A stretch of DNA of 64,000 nucleotides from Nitrobacter sp051535235 (lineage in GTDB: Bacteria; Pseudomonadota; Alphaproteobacteria; Rhizobiales; Xanthobacteraceae). Position 1 is the first letter of the stretch; every line of letters begins with the position of its first letter. Both the position numbers and the translations under genes were made by a program. The DNA is taken from NCBI RefSeq assembly GCF_051535235.1, contig NZ_JBPPLZ010000004.1, positions 248,001-312,000 on the forward strand, in the 5' to 3' direction. Positions 56,003 through 64,000 of the stretch are shown piece by piece. Under the pieces are notes generated by a model that did not search any database, was not told the origin of the DNA, and worked only from the letters and a program-made list of their open reading frames with translations.

Positions 56003-56646
56003 TGACTGGTATAACCCCAAGCCAAGCTAATGATCCGGAACTGAAGGCAATGACTGATGCGCTGGCCAAAGAGGTTTTTGGTCAGTGGCCACAATCGTTC
56101 TTCATCGCTGAGAAAGAATGGCTGCGTGTCAGACCAAGTTCGGACAAAGCTATGCCGTATCTTTATGTCCCCGGATCTCGAAAACAACCCGCTATATCCG
56201 ACGGACTTTATGCTCACTTCGGACTGGACAACAAAGACCGGGAGAGAAATCCAGATCACATTCAGGAAATTGAATTCGTAGATGTCATTGCGATTGAGGC
56301 ATGTTCGTCCTTTGCTAATTTCTGTGACAAGCGGTCGCGCTACGTTGCAGAAAATCGTCTAGGTCTTTATTGCCAGGAGGAGTGGCTGAAATCGAAAAAA
56401 ACTCAAATCGGCAACAACGATTGCGCAGTACAAAATATACCGGTGCGATTTCAATCCGTGGTGTTCGTTTTAAAAGACGATCTGCTCAAAGACATTCTGG
56501 TGCACTTGCATCCATGGGCCAATGAATTCTTCTTATCGTGGAGTAAGCGGAAAGAAGCTGGCGAGAATTTTCAAGCTATCTTCAGGCGCATGGTGCCCGA
56601 AGCCCATTTCGTTGATCAAGAATGCGAACTGGTAATTAATGCCTGA
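56002..56646 (+). CDS. Hypothetical protein inserted in the pdh operon
   Basis: A 214-residue protein I do not recognise. Its ATG overlaps the pdhC stop by one base and its stop overlaps lpd by eight bases, so it is translationally embedded in the operon. Base composition is clearly lower in GC than neighbours: hand counts give 40% for 56521-56580 and 45% for 56401-56460 against 63% for 56941-57000 in lpd. It has no membrane segment or signal peptide; it looks soluble and mixed alpha/beta, with three Cys in the middle (ACSSFANFCDKR, LGLYCQEEW) and an aromatic-rich C-terminal half (HLHPWANEFFLSWSKRKE). This combination suggests a horizontally acquired gene that was fixed in frame between core genes. 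No function is assigned. Confidence 0.7.
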   Translation: MTGITPSQANDPELKAMTDALAKEVFGQWPQSFFIAEKEWLRVRPSSDKAMPYLYVPGSRKQPAISDGLYAHFGLDNKDRERNPDHIQEIEFVDVIAIEACSSFANFCDKRSRYVAENRLGLYCQEEWLKSKKTQIGNNDCAVQNIPVRFQSVVFVLKDDLLKDILVHLHPWANEFFLSWSKRKEAGENFQAIFRRMVPEAHFVDQECELVINA

Positions 56647-58060
56647 CACCTCCTTCGACATTATCATCATCGGCTCCGGCCCGGGCGGCTATGTTACCGC
56701 GATCCGTGCGGCGCAGCTCGGTTTCAAGACAGCGATCGTCGAGAAGCAGCATCTCGGCGGCATCTGTCTGAACTGGGGCTGCATTCCGACCAAGGCGCTG
56801 CTGCGCTCGGCGGAAATCTATCATTACATGCAGCACGCCAAGGATTACGGCCTGTCGGCCGAGAAGGTGAGCTACGACCCGAAGGCCGTGGTGCAGCGCT
56901 CGCGCGGCGTTTCGAAGCGCCTCAACGAGGGCGTCGGCTTCCTGATGAAGAAGAACAAGATCGCCGTGATCTGGGGCGAGGCGTCGATCGACGCGCCCGG
57001 AAAGATCACGGTGAAGGCGGGCAGCGCCGATGCGCCGAAAGGCGTGCTGGGGGCAGGCAGCTATCAGGCCAGGCACATCATCGTCGCGACCGGCGCGCGA
57101 CCGCGCGCGCTGCCGGGGCTGGAGGGCGACAAGAAGCTGGTCTGGACCTACTTCGAGGCGATGGTCGCGCCGAACATTCCGAAGTCGCTGCTGGTCGTCG
57201 GCTCCGGCGCGATCGGCATCGAATTCGCCTCGTTCTTCCGCGCCATGGGAGCGGAGGTCACCGTGGTGGAGGTGCTGCCGCAGATCCTCCCCGTCGAGGA
57301 TGCCGAGATCGCCGGCCTTGCCCGCAAGCAGTTCGAGAAGCAGGGCATCAGGATCATGACCTCAACCAAGGTCACCAAGCTGGAGAAGAAGGCCGACAGC
57401 GTCGTCGCCACCATCGACGATGGCAAGGGCAAGCCGGTCAGTGCCGAGTTCGAGCGGGTGATCTCGGCGGTCGGCGTGGTCGGCAATATCGAGAACCTTG
57501 GGCTTGAGAAGCTAGGCGTGAAAACCGACCGCGGCTGCATCGTGATCGACGGCTACGGCAGGACCAACGTGCCCGGCATTTACGCGATCGGGGACGTCGC
57601 TGGACCGCCGATGCTGGCGCATAAGGCCGAGCACGAGGGGGTCGTCTGCATCGAGGCGATCAAGGGGCTGAAGCCGCACCCGATGGACAAGCTGCTGATC
57701 CCCGGCTGCACCTATTGCCACCCGCAGATCGCATCCGTCGGCCTGACCGAAGCCAAGGCGAAGGAAGCGGGTAGGGACATCCGCGTCGGCCGCTTCCCGT
57801 TCGCCGGCAACGGCAAGGCGATTGCGCTCGGCGAGGATCAGGGGCTGGTGAAGGTGATCTTCGACAAGTCAACCGGCCAGCTTCTGGGCGCGCATATGAT
57901 CGGCGCGGAAGTCACCGAGTTGATCCAGGGCTATGTGGTGGCGATGAACCTCGAAACCACCGAGGAAGAACTGATGCACACCATCTTCCCGCATCCGACG
58001 CTGTCGGAAATGATGAAGGAAGCCGTGCTCGACGCTTACGGCCGCGTGCTCAATATGTAA
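56639..58060 (+). CDS. lpd: Dihydrolipoyl dehydrogenase (E3)
   Basis: FAD flavoprotein that reoxidises lipoyl groups. The FAD-binding IIIGSGPGGYVTAIRAAQLG lies at residues 9-28, the redox disulphide is Cys43-Cys48 (GGICLNWGCIPTKAL), the NAD site is LLVVGSGAIGIEFASFF, and the dimerisation domain ends with the His-Glu pair in IFPHPTLSEMMKEAV. It has 473 residues and closes the pdh operon. Confidence 0.97.
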   Translation: MPDTSFDIIIIGSGPGGYVTAIRAAQLGFKTAIVEKQHLGGICLNWGCIPTKALLRSAEIYHYMQHAKDYGLSAEKVSYDPKAVVQRSRGVSKRLNEGVGFLMKKNKIAVIWGEASIDAPGKITVKAGSADAPKGVLGAGSYQARHIIVATGARPRALPGLEGDKKLVWTYFEAMVAPNIPKSLLVVGSGAIGIEFASFFRAMGAEVTVVEVLPQILPVEDAEIAGLARKQFEKQGIRIMTSTKVTKLEKKADSVVATIDDGKGKPVSAEFERVISAVGVVGNIENLGLEKLGVKTDRGCIVIDGYGRTNVPGIYAIGDVAGPPMLAHKAEHEGVVCIEAIKGLKPHPMDKLLIPGCTYCHPQIASVGLTEAKAKEAGRDIRVGRFPFAGNGKAIALGEDQGLVKVIFDKSTGQLLGAHMIGAEVTELIQGYVVAMNLETTEEELMHTIFPHPTLSEMMKEAVLDAYGRVLNM

Positions 58061-58641
58061 GAGGCGGAGGTGGTGCCGTAGTCAGGCGGTACCTGTTTGC
58101 GATCGAAGGGCCGACCGGACGATGGTTGCCGGGCGGCAACCCTTGTTGCCAGCGCGCAACACCGATGGGACATTTAACCCTGTCAACAGGTGGCTCTTGC
58201 AGACGCCGCTATTTAGCCACACCACTTCGTGAATTATTCCAATGTCGGCTGAAGGCGGACGCTCATCCTGCTTGGGGAAATCCCCTCGTCTGGAGCGATC
58301 CGATCAAAAAAGAAGCCGCCGGGGAAACAGGTAGGCGATGGTCGAGACGGGGATCAGGAGCAGGCTGGCGAACCGTCATGCGACGGCAGGTCGGGATCGC
58401 GCGTCCCATCGCTGGTTTCATGTAGCGGGATCGAGCGGGCGGCAACTCCGACGGCCCGTCGAACTCCGTGGCTTCGCGATCGCGGGGACACTTGACGTAA
58501 ATTTGACCGGCGGCGGACGCACCGAACGAAAGACCAATTGGCACCGCCGCGCGACCAACCCTACATCCATCTTGCTCAGGAAAAATGCCCAGCGGATCGG
58601 ACCGGCAACCGGCGGTGGCGGGGCATACGAGAAATCGCGTC
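58061..58641. other. Gene-free region between lpd and the Sel1-repeat gene
   Basis: This 581-base stretch has short open frames on both strands but none with a credible start or recognisable product. It holds a hairpin after lpd at 58124-58141. An ordinary-looking moderately GC-rich sequence follows, and a promoter for the Sel1-repeat gene is presumably near its end. It may be decayed coding DNA. Confidence 0.45.
58124..58141 (+). terminator. Possible terminator hairpin after lpd
   Basis: GGTTGCC-GGGC-GGCAACC is a perfect 7-bp stem, about 63 bases beyond the lpd stop. There is no real T-run, so Rho-dependent or weak termination is more likely. Confidence 0.4.
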
Positions 58642-59466
58642 ATGTGGACGTCTAGGAGCAGAGTTCTTGTTGTGTTGGCGTTGGGCGCGGTTTGCGCCAG
58701 CGTTCCGGCATCTGCCTTTGACGGAACCGTAGCCGGGCAGCCGGATTCCACCACGGCGGCGGCGCTCCCCGTGGCCGCCGCGCCTCTCACCGGCGGTCAG
58801 GCGCTGAAGAAGGCGGTGCCCCCGAGCACCTCGCTGACGGCGCTGCAATATGCCGCCGAAGGCGGGCATCCGATTGCCCAGTGGCGGCTGGGGCGAATGT
58901 ACGCGAATGGCGACGGCGTCACCCAGGACGATCAGCGCGCCTTCGAGTACTTCAGCCGCATCGCCAATGCCCATGCCGAGGACAGCCCTTCGGCGCCGCA
59001 GGCTGCTGTTGTCGCCAACGCGTTCGTCGCGCTGGGACGCTATTACCTCCAGGGTATCCCGAATTCGACGATCAAGCGCGACGCCGAGCGCGCCCGCGAG
59101 ATGTTCTCCTATGCGGCCTCCTATTTCGGCGATGCCGACGCGCAATACGATCTGGCGCGGCTTTACCTGAAGGGGATCGGCGCTCCCCACGACGTCAAGT
59201 ACGGCGCCCGCTGGCTCGGCCTCGCGGCGCAGAAAGGCCAGCATGAGGCCCAGGCGATGCTGGGCAAGATGCTGTTCAACGGCGATCAGTTGCCTCGCCA
59301 GGCAGCGCGTGGGCTGATGTGGCTGACGCTTGCCCGGGATGCAGCCCAGCCGGACGAGACCTGGATCACCGAAAGCTACAACAAGGCGATCGCGAAGGCC
59401 TCGGAAGACGACCGCGCCATGGCCCTGCAGATGCTGGAGCATTGGGTGCAGGGGCGGCGGGATTAA
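58642..59466 (+). CDS. Sel1/TPR-repeat periplasmic protein, ExoR-like
   Basis: A 274-residue exported protein: the ATG at 58642 starts a signal peptide (VLVVLALGAVCASVPASA). Sel1-like repeats fill residues 70-250: AAEGGHPIAQWRLGRMYANG, AREMFSYAASYFGDADAQYD, LARLYLKGIGAPHDVKYGAR and AAQKGQHEAQAMLGKMLF. The pattern and size resemble ExoR, a periplasmic negative regulator of the ChvI/ExoS sensor and exopolysaccharide in Rhizobiales. The regulatory role is inferred; no sensor kinase lies in this window. Confidence 0.75.
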   Translation: MWTSRSRVLVVLALGAVCASVPASAFDGTVAGQPDSTTAAALPVAAAPLTGGQALKKAVPPSTSLTALQYAAEGGHPIAQWRLGRMYANGDGVTQDDQRAFEYFSRIANAHAEDSPSAPQAAVVANAFVALGRYYLQGIPNSTIKRDAERAREMFSYAASYFGDADAQYDLARLYLKGIGAPHDVKYGARWLGLAAQKGQHEAQAMLGKMLFNGDQLPRQAARGLMWLTLARDAAQPDETWITESYNKAIAKASEDDRAMALQMLEHWVQGRRD

Positions 59467-59498
59467 CCCCCTCTCGCTTTAGACCCGCGGCTTGATGT

Positions 59499-60290
59499 TC
59501 AGGCCGCGTCCAGATCCAGGTCGATCCAGACCGGGACATGGTCTGACGCCTTTTCCCAACCGCGGACGTGGCGATCGATTCCGACCGCGCTGAGCCGGTC
59601 GCTGGCCTGCGGCGATAACAGCAAGTGGTCGATCCGCAGCCCGTTGTTCTTCTGCCAGGCGCCGGCCTGATAATCCCAGAAAGTATATTCCCCGGCGGCG
59701 TCAGAGGCCGCGCGCAGCGCATCGGTCAGGCCGAGCCCGAGCAGTGTCTGAAAGGCTTGCCGCGTCTGCGGCCGAAACAACGCATCGTCAACCCACGAGG
59801 CCGGATTGTAGACGTCGCGCGGCGCGGGGATGACGTTGAAGTCGCCGGCAAGCACGAAGGCTTCCTCGCTTTTCAGCCGCTCGCGTGAATATTCAATAAG
59901 CCGCGATATCCAACTGAGCTTATAAGGATACTTCTCGGTATTCGGCGGATTGCCGTTGGGCAGATAAAGGCAGGCGATCCGCACCACGCCATGCTTGAGC
60001 GAGACCACGCCTTCGAGGAATCGCGACTGCACGTCGTCCTCGTCGCCGGCCAGCCGCGGCCGGGTCTCGTCGAACGGGAATTTCGACAGCAGCGCCACGC
60101 CGTTGAAGGTCTTCTGGCCGTGCGTCACCACGTTGTAGCCAAGCGCCTCGATGGCCTCGCGCGGAAACTGCTCATCGACGCATTTGGTCTCCTGAAGGCA
60201 GACGACATCCGGCGCGGTTTCCCCAAGCCAGGCAAGAAGGTGATCCAGCCGCTGCCGGATCGAATTGACGTTCCAGGTGGCTATGCGCAT
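59499..60290 (-). CDS. xthA: Exodeoxyribonuclease III
   Basis: AP endonuclease of base-excision repair. The start at 60290 (MRIATWNVNSIRQRLDHL) gives 263 residues; the upstream in-frame extension runs into a repeat. Motifs: CLQETKCVDEQFP, KTFNGVALLSKFP, LYLPNGNPPNTEKYPYKL, VLAGDFNVIPAPRDVYNP, LRIDHLLLSP and KASDHVPVWIDL, containing the catalytic residues. It converges with the Sel1-repeat gene. Confidence 0.95.
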   Translation of the reverse strand: MRIATWNVNSIRQRLDHLLAWLGETAPDVVCLQETKCVDEQFPREAIEALGYNVVTHGQKTFNGVALLSKFPFDETRPRLAGDEDDVQSRFLEGVVSLKHGVVRIACLYLPNGNPPNTEKYPYKLSWISRLIEYSRERLKSEEAFVLAGDFNVIPAPRDVYNPASWVDDALFRPQTRQAFQTLLGLGLTDALRAASDAAGEYTFWDYQAGAWQKNNGLRIDHLLLSPQASDRLSAVGIDRHVRGWEKASDHVPVWIDLDLDAA

Positions 60291-60308
60291 GAGGGTTCCC
60301 GGGGCGTC

Positions 60309-60331
60309 ATTGCCGGACCTGATCCGGCAAT
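60309..60331. repeat. Dispersed hairpin repeat (ATTGCCGGA family)
   Basis: ATTGCCGGA-CCTGA-TCCGGCAAT, a 9-bp perfect stem with a 5-base loop, followed by CCATCCTTCAAAAG. This resembles another common Rhizobiales intergenic element. It sits between xthA and erpA. Confidence 0.7.
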
Positions 60332-60392
60332 CCATCCTTCAAAAGCTTTTCTATCGATGGCCCGCGCACCATCAATTGTCGGGATCAAACAC

Positions 60393-60725
60393 TTAGATCG
60401 AGAAGCTGGTGCCGCAGCCGCAGGACGCGGTGGCGTTCGGATTGACCACCCTGAACGAGGCGCCGATCAGGTCGTCGACGAAATCGACTTCGGAACCAGT
60501 CAGGAACGGGACCGAGGCAGGATCGACGAGAACCACGGCGGTGTCGCGCGCGATCACCAGATCGTCTTCGGCCTTCGCGCGTTCGATGTCGAACTTGTAC
60601 TGGAACCCCGAGCAGCCGCCGCCTTCGACGCTGATCCGCAACATGGCGCCTTCGCCCTCGGACTTGAGGATTTCCCCGATCCGGCGCGCCGCGCGTTCGC
60701 TGACGGTGATGTTGGGTTCGGTCAT
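60393..60725 (-). CDS. erpA: Iron-sulfur cluster insertion protein ErpA
   Basis: A-type carrier that delivers iron-sulfur clusters to apoproteins. The ATG at 60725 (MTEPNITVSERAARRIGEIL) gives 110 residues; the frame opens further upstream without support. The three ligand cysteines are in GGGCSGFQYKF and the C-terminal SCGCGTSFSI. It is divergent from dgt, a neighbourhood often seen in Rhizobiales. Confidence 0.94.
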   Translation of the reverse strand: MTEPNITVSERAARRIGEILKSEGEGAMLRISVEGGGCSGFQYKFDIERAKAEDDLVIARDTAVVLVDPASVPFLTGSEVDFVDDLIGASFRVVNPNATASCGCGTSFSI

Positions 60726-60835
60726 CGGGCGACTCCGTGTGGGTTGCGGGCATTCTCCAATATTTTGCAATGCCCGCAAGCCATAGTTAAGTGCCCCGGG
60801 CGTGAGAATCAAACGATCGGAAGGGGCAAATCGCC

Positions 60836-62050
60836 GTGTCAGTCGCAATGGCAGCTCCCCGCGCGCCCTATGCCAGCGATCCGGACGCCAGCCGCGGCCG
60901 CCTGTTCGACGAGCCGCCGAGCAGGACCCGCAGCGCGTTCCGGCGCGACTGCGACCGGGTGATCCATTCGACCGCGTTCCGGCGGCTGAAGCACAAGACC
61001 CAGGTGTTCGTCTATCACGAAGGCGACCACTACCGGACCCGTCTCACCCATACCCTCGAGGTGGCCCAGATCGCCCGCGCGCTGGCCCGGCAGCTCGGGC
61101 TCGACGAGGACCTGACGGAGGCGTTGGCGCTGGCGCACGATCTTGGCCATCCGCCGTTCGGCCACGCTGGCGAGCGGGCGCTGGACGTCTGCCTCGATGC
61201 GTTCGGCGGTTTCGACCACAATGCGCAGACGCTGCGGGTCGTGACCCTGCTGGAACACCGTTATCCGGATTTCGACGGCCTCAACCTGACCTGGGAAACG
61301 CTGGAGGGGGTCGTCAAGCACAACGGTCCGCTGACCGATCGCGAGGGAAACGCCGTCGGGCGCTATCAGCGCCGCGGCATCCCGGTCGGCATCGCCGATT
61401 TCAACCGGACCTGCGATCTGGAGCTATGGAGTTTCGCCTCGCTCGAGGCCCAGGTCGCGGCGCTCGCCGACGACATCGCCTACGATGCCCACGACATCGA
61501 CGACGGCCTGCGGGCCGGGCTGTTCGCTGTGGACGACCTGAAGGCGATGCCGCTGACCGCGGCGATGGTCTCCGATATTGCGCGCGGCCACCCGTTGCTG
61601 GACGACGACCGGCGAGGGGCCGCGCTGGTGCGCGAACTGATCTCCTGCCTGATTACGGCTGTCGTGTCGGAGACGGAGCGGCGGCTTGCCGACGCGCAGC
61701 CGCAATCGGCTGCGGAGGTGCGCCGCCACGACCGTGCGTTGATCGCCTTTCCGCCGGAAATGGCCGAGGCGGAGGCGCTCATCAAGGCATTCCTGAAACA
61801 ACGGATGTATCGTCATCCTCGCGTCAAGCGGGTGATGGACGAGGCTGAAACCGTCGTCCGGAACCTGTTCGCGCGCTACCGCGACGATCCGGCGGCGCTT
61901 CCCCCTCAATGGATGCCGGAGGGCGACGACAGCGGCGCGCTCGATGCCGAAACGGCGCGCAGGATCGGCAATTTCATCGCGGGGATGACCGATCGCTTCG
62001 CCATCACCGAGCATCGCAGGCTTTTTGACTCGACCCCGGATTTGCGTTAG
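60836..62050 (+). CDS. dgt: Deoxyguanosinetriphosphate triphosphohydrolase-like protein
   Basis: HD-domain dNTP triphosphohydrolase. The start is probably GTG at 60836, preceded by GGAAGGGG (60819-60826); an ATG at 60848 is an alternative. Motifs: RSAFRRDCDRVIHSTAFRRLKHKTQVF, the metal His and HD pair in RTRLTHTLEVAQIARALARQ and ALAHDLGHPPFGHAGE, then DDIAYDAHDIDDGLRAG. It has 404 residues. It lies upstream of argS by 38 bases. Confidence 0.93.
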   Translation: MSVAMAAPRAPYASDPDASRGRLFDEPPSRTRSAFRRDCDRVIHSTAFRRLKHKTQVFVYHEGDHYRTRLTHTLEVAQIARALARQLGLDEDLTEALALAHDLGHPPFGHAGERALDVCLDAFGGFDHNAQTLRVVTLLEHRYPDFDGLNLTWETLEGVVKHNGPLTDREGNAVGRYQRRGIPVGIADFNRTCDLELWSFASLEAQVAALADDIAYDAHDIDDGLRAGLFAVDDLKAMPLTAAMVSDIARGHPLLDDDRRGAALVRELISCLITAVVSETERRLADAQPQSAAEVRRHDRALIAFPPEMAEAEALIKAFLKQRMYRHPRVKRVMDEAETVVRNLFARYRDDPAALPPQWMPEGDDSGALDAETARRIGNFIAGMTDRFAITEHRRLFDSTPDLR

Positions 62051-62088
62051 GCGGCGCGTAGTCCGTCTCCACGCAAATCGCAGATATC

Positions 62089-63882
62089 ATGACCAATTCC
62101 AGTCCATCCCGGCACCTTTTCGCAGACGTGCTGGCGCGGGTGCATACGGCATGCGCCGCGCTCGCGGAAGAAGGCGCGCTGCCGGCGGGACTGGACCTGT
62201 CGCGGATCGTGGTCGAGCCGCCGCGGGATGCCTCGCACGGCGACATGGCGACCAACGCCGCGATGGTGCTGGCGAAGGATGCAAAGTCGAAGCCCCGCGA
62301 TCTCGCGGACCGGATTGCAACGCAGCTGCGCGCCGACGGCCTGATCGACAAGGCCGAGATCGCCGGTCCCGGCTTCATCAACCTGACCCTGAAGCCACAG
62401 GCCTGGTCGGATGCCCTGCGCGCCGTGCTGCGAGAGGGCGAGGGCTATGGCCGCAGCGCAGCCGGCGCGGGCGAGAAGGTCAACGTCGAATACGTCTCCG
62501 CCAATCCGACCGGACCCATGCATGTCGGCCATGGCCGCGGCGCGGTGTTCGGCGACGCGCTCGCGAGCTTGCTCTCGTTCGCGGGCTACGAGGTGACGCG
62601 CGAATACTACATCAACGACGCGGGCGCGCAGGTCGATGTGCTCGCGCGCTCGGCGTTCCTGCGCTATCGCGAGGCGTTGGGTGAGGACATCGGCGAGATT
62701 CCGGAAGGGCTTTATCCCGGCGACTATCTGAAGCCGGTTGGGCATGCGCTCGCCGCCCAATTCGGCGACAGGCTGTTGAGCGCTCCTGAAGCCGAATGGC
62801 TGCCGGTCGTGCGCGCCAGGGCCATCGCCATGATGATGGAGATGATCCGGGGCGACCTTGCCGCTCTCAACATCACGCATGAGGTGTTCTTCTCGGAGCG
62901 CTCGCTGATCGAGGGTGGCAGCGATCAGGTCGCCGCCACCATCGATTTCCTGCGCGCGAAGGGCGACGTCTATGAGGGACGGTTGCCGCCGCCGAAAGGG
63001 GCGCCGGTCGAGGACTATGAAGATCGCGAACAGACCTTGTTCCGCGCCACGGCTTACGGCGACGATGTCGACCGCCCGCTGAAGAAATCGGACGGCGGCT
63101 ACACTTATTTCGCGTCCGATATCGCCTATCACAAGACAAAGTTCGACCGCGGCTTCCTCAACATGGTCGATGTCTGGGGCGCCGATCACGGCGGCTACAT
63201 CAAGCGCGTGCAGGCCGCGATCAAGGCTGTGACGGCAGGCAGGGCCAGCCTCGACGTCAAGATCGTGCAGCTGGTGCGGCTGTTGCGCAACGGCGAGCCG
63301 GTGAAGATGTCCAAACGCGCCGGTGATTTCGTCACATTGCGCGACGTGGTGGATGAAGTCGGCTCAGATGCCGTGCGCTTCATGATGCTGTTCCGCAAGA
63401 ACGACGCGGTGCTGGATTTCGATCTTGCCAAAGTGATCGAGCAGTCGAAGGACAACCCGGTGTTCTATGTCCAGTACGGCCACGCCCGCGGCTTTTCGAT
63501 CTTCCGCAACGCGCGCGAGGCGTTCCCCGATTTGCCGGAGGACGACGCGGCGCGCAGGAATTTCCTTGGCGATGCCGCCGTTGAGCGGCTGACCGATCCG
63601 GCGGAGCTTGGCCTGCTGCGGCGGCTCGCGCTTTATCCCCGGACTGTCGAAGCGGCCGCGGTGGCGCACGAGCCGCACCGGATCGCGTTCTATCTCTATG
63701 ATCTCGCGAGCGAATTTCACGCGCTTTGGACGAAAGGGCGCGATTTGCCTCATTTACGCTTCATTATCAATAATGATGCAGAAATAACCATGGCGCGGCT
63801 GGCGCTGGTTCAGGGCGTTGTCTCTGTTCTCGCATCAGGACTTGCCGTTCTCGGCGTTCATGCGCCGGCCGAGATGCGATAA
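62089..63882 (+). CDS. argS: Arginyl-tRNA synthetase
   Basis: Class I synthetase of 597 residues. An N-terminal ArgS-specific domain is followed by the HIGH-type motif HVGH (SANPTGPMHVGHGRGAVFGD), the KMSKS-equivalent KMSKRAGD, and a C-terminal anticodon-binding domain ending LASGLAVLGVHAPAEMR. The nucleotide fold contains VDVWGADHGGYIKR. The gene ends within the window, with the next start about 100 bases on. Confidence 0.97.
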   Translation: MTNSSPSRHLFADVLARVHTACAALAEEGALPAGLDLSRIVVEPPRDASHGDMATNAAMVLAKDAKSKPRDLADRIATQLRADGLIDKAEIAGPGFINLTLKPQAWSDALRAVLREGEGYGRSAAGAGEKVNVEYVSANPTGPMHVGHGRGAVFGDALASLLSFAGYEVTREYYINDAGAQVDVLARSAFLRYREALGEDIGEIPEGLYPGDYLKPVGHALAAQFGDRLLSAPEAEWLPVVRARAIAMMMEMIRGDLAALNITHEVFFSERSLIEGGSDQVAATIDFLRAKGDVYEGRLPPPKGAPVEDYEDREQTLFRATAYGDDVDRPLKKSDGGYTYFASDIAYHKTKFDRGFLNMVDVWGADHGGYIKRVQAAIKAVTAGRASLDVKIVQLVRLLRNGEPVKMSKRAGDFVTLRDVVDEVGSDAVRFMMLFRKNDAVLDFDLAKVIEQSKDNPVFYVQYGHARGFSIFRNAREAFPDLPEDDAARRNFLGDAAVERLTDPAELGLLRRLALYPRTVEAAAVAHEPHRIAFYLYDLASEFHALWTKGRDLPHLRFIINNDAEITMARLALVQGVVSVLASGLAVLGVHAPAEMR

Positions 63883-63985
63883 TGGGTGTAGCCGACACGA
63901 GGGGGCTTTGGTGACGGCTTGATTGGCTGCTGTTTCGTTTAGAACGAGCGAGTTGGCGCCTTTCCGGAAGGGACGCGACATCACG

Positions 63986-64000
63986 ATGGCTAATCGATAC
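63986..64000 (+). CDS. First codons of next gene (truncated by window)
   Basis: ATGGCTAATCGATAC (Met-Ala-Asn-Arg-Tyr) follows GGAAGGGACGCGACATCACG, a plausible ribosome-binding site. In related genomes argS is followed by a SPOR-domain cell-envelope protein with a similar start, but five codons cannot prove this. Confidence 0.4.

Noticed and set aside
58263..58790. Minus-strand 175-codon frame in the gap after lpd
   Set aside because: It overlaps the start of the Sel1-repeat gene, has no domain and a biased Arg/Pro/Ala composition.

Overview
This window is a contiguous, gene-dense, high-GC stretch of alphaproteobacterial core chromosome. The gene order, the lipoyl-domain-bearing pyruvate dehydrogenase E1 beta, LpxI in place of LpxH, the alphaproteobacterial LexA operator (GTTC-N7-GTTC) and several recognisable extragenic palindromes point to the Bradyrhizobium/Rhodopseudomonas/Nitrobacter family of Rhizobiales. 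I lean towards a Nitrobacter-like organism, but the sequence alone does not settle the genus.

Layout. (1) 1-12228: the 3' part of dnaE, a secreted caspase-fold protein with a long proline-rich tail, then rpsB-tsf-pyrH-frr-uppS-cdsA-dxr (translation, UMP kinase, ribosome recycling, isoprenoid and phospholipid precursors). (2) 12668-21085: the envelope operon rseP-bamA-lpxD-fabZ-lpxA-lpxI-lpxB (outer-membrane protein assembly and lipid A). (3) 21178-30460: a CodA-like amidohydrolase, gltA, gltX, a divergent glnS, comEC, lexA with its SOS operator. (4) 30617-37182: moeA, moaC, trpC, trpD and ppiD on the minus strand, broken by an oppositely oriented SPW-repeat membrane protein. (5) 37438-48058: tpiA-secG-pyrG, then the inserted nirBD nitrite reductase with an apparent narK remnant, then kdsA, an MFS transporter, queF and eno. 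(6) 48139-50897: two alpha/beta-hydrolase-like proteins (one secreted, one membrane-bound with a Cys in the nucleophile elbow) and an ICMT-like methyltransferase. (7) 51033-58060: an FMN reductase, ftsB and the complete pyruvate dehydrogenase operon pdhA-pdhB-pdhC-lpd, carrying an AT-richer ORF of unknown function between pdhC and lpd. (8) 58642-64000: an ExoR-like Sel1-repeat protein, xthA, erpA, dgt, argS and the first codons of the next gene.

Most genes are housekeeping. The points that stand out are: the caspase-fold protein has lost both catalytic dyad residues (Tyr and Ala where His and Cys belong); a low-GC ORF of unknown function is wedged into the pdh operon with overlaps at both ends; nirB is preceded by what looks like an internally deleted nitrate/nitrite transporter gene whose stop overlaps the nirB start; a palindromic element sits in frame inside the E2 linker; GlnS coexists head-to-head with GltX; a membrane hydrolase has a GHCLG elbow. 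At least five families of short dispersed palindromes occupy intergenic gaps. I see no rRNA, tRNA, CRISPR array, intact insertion sequence or prophage.
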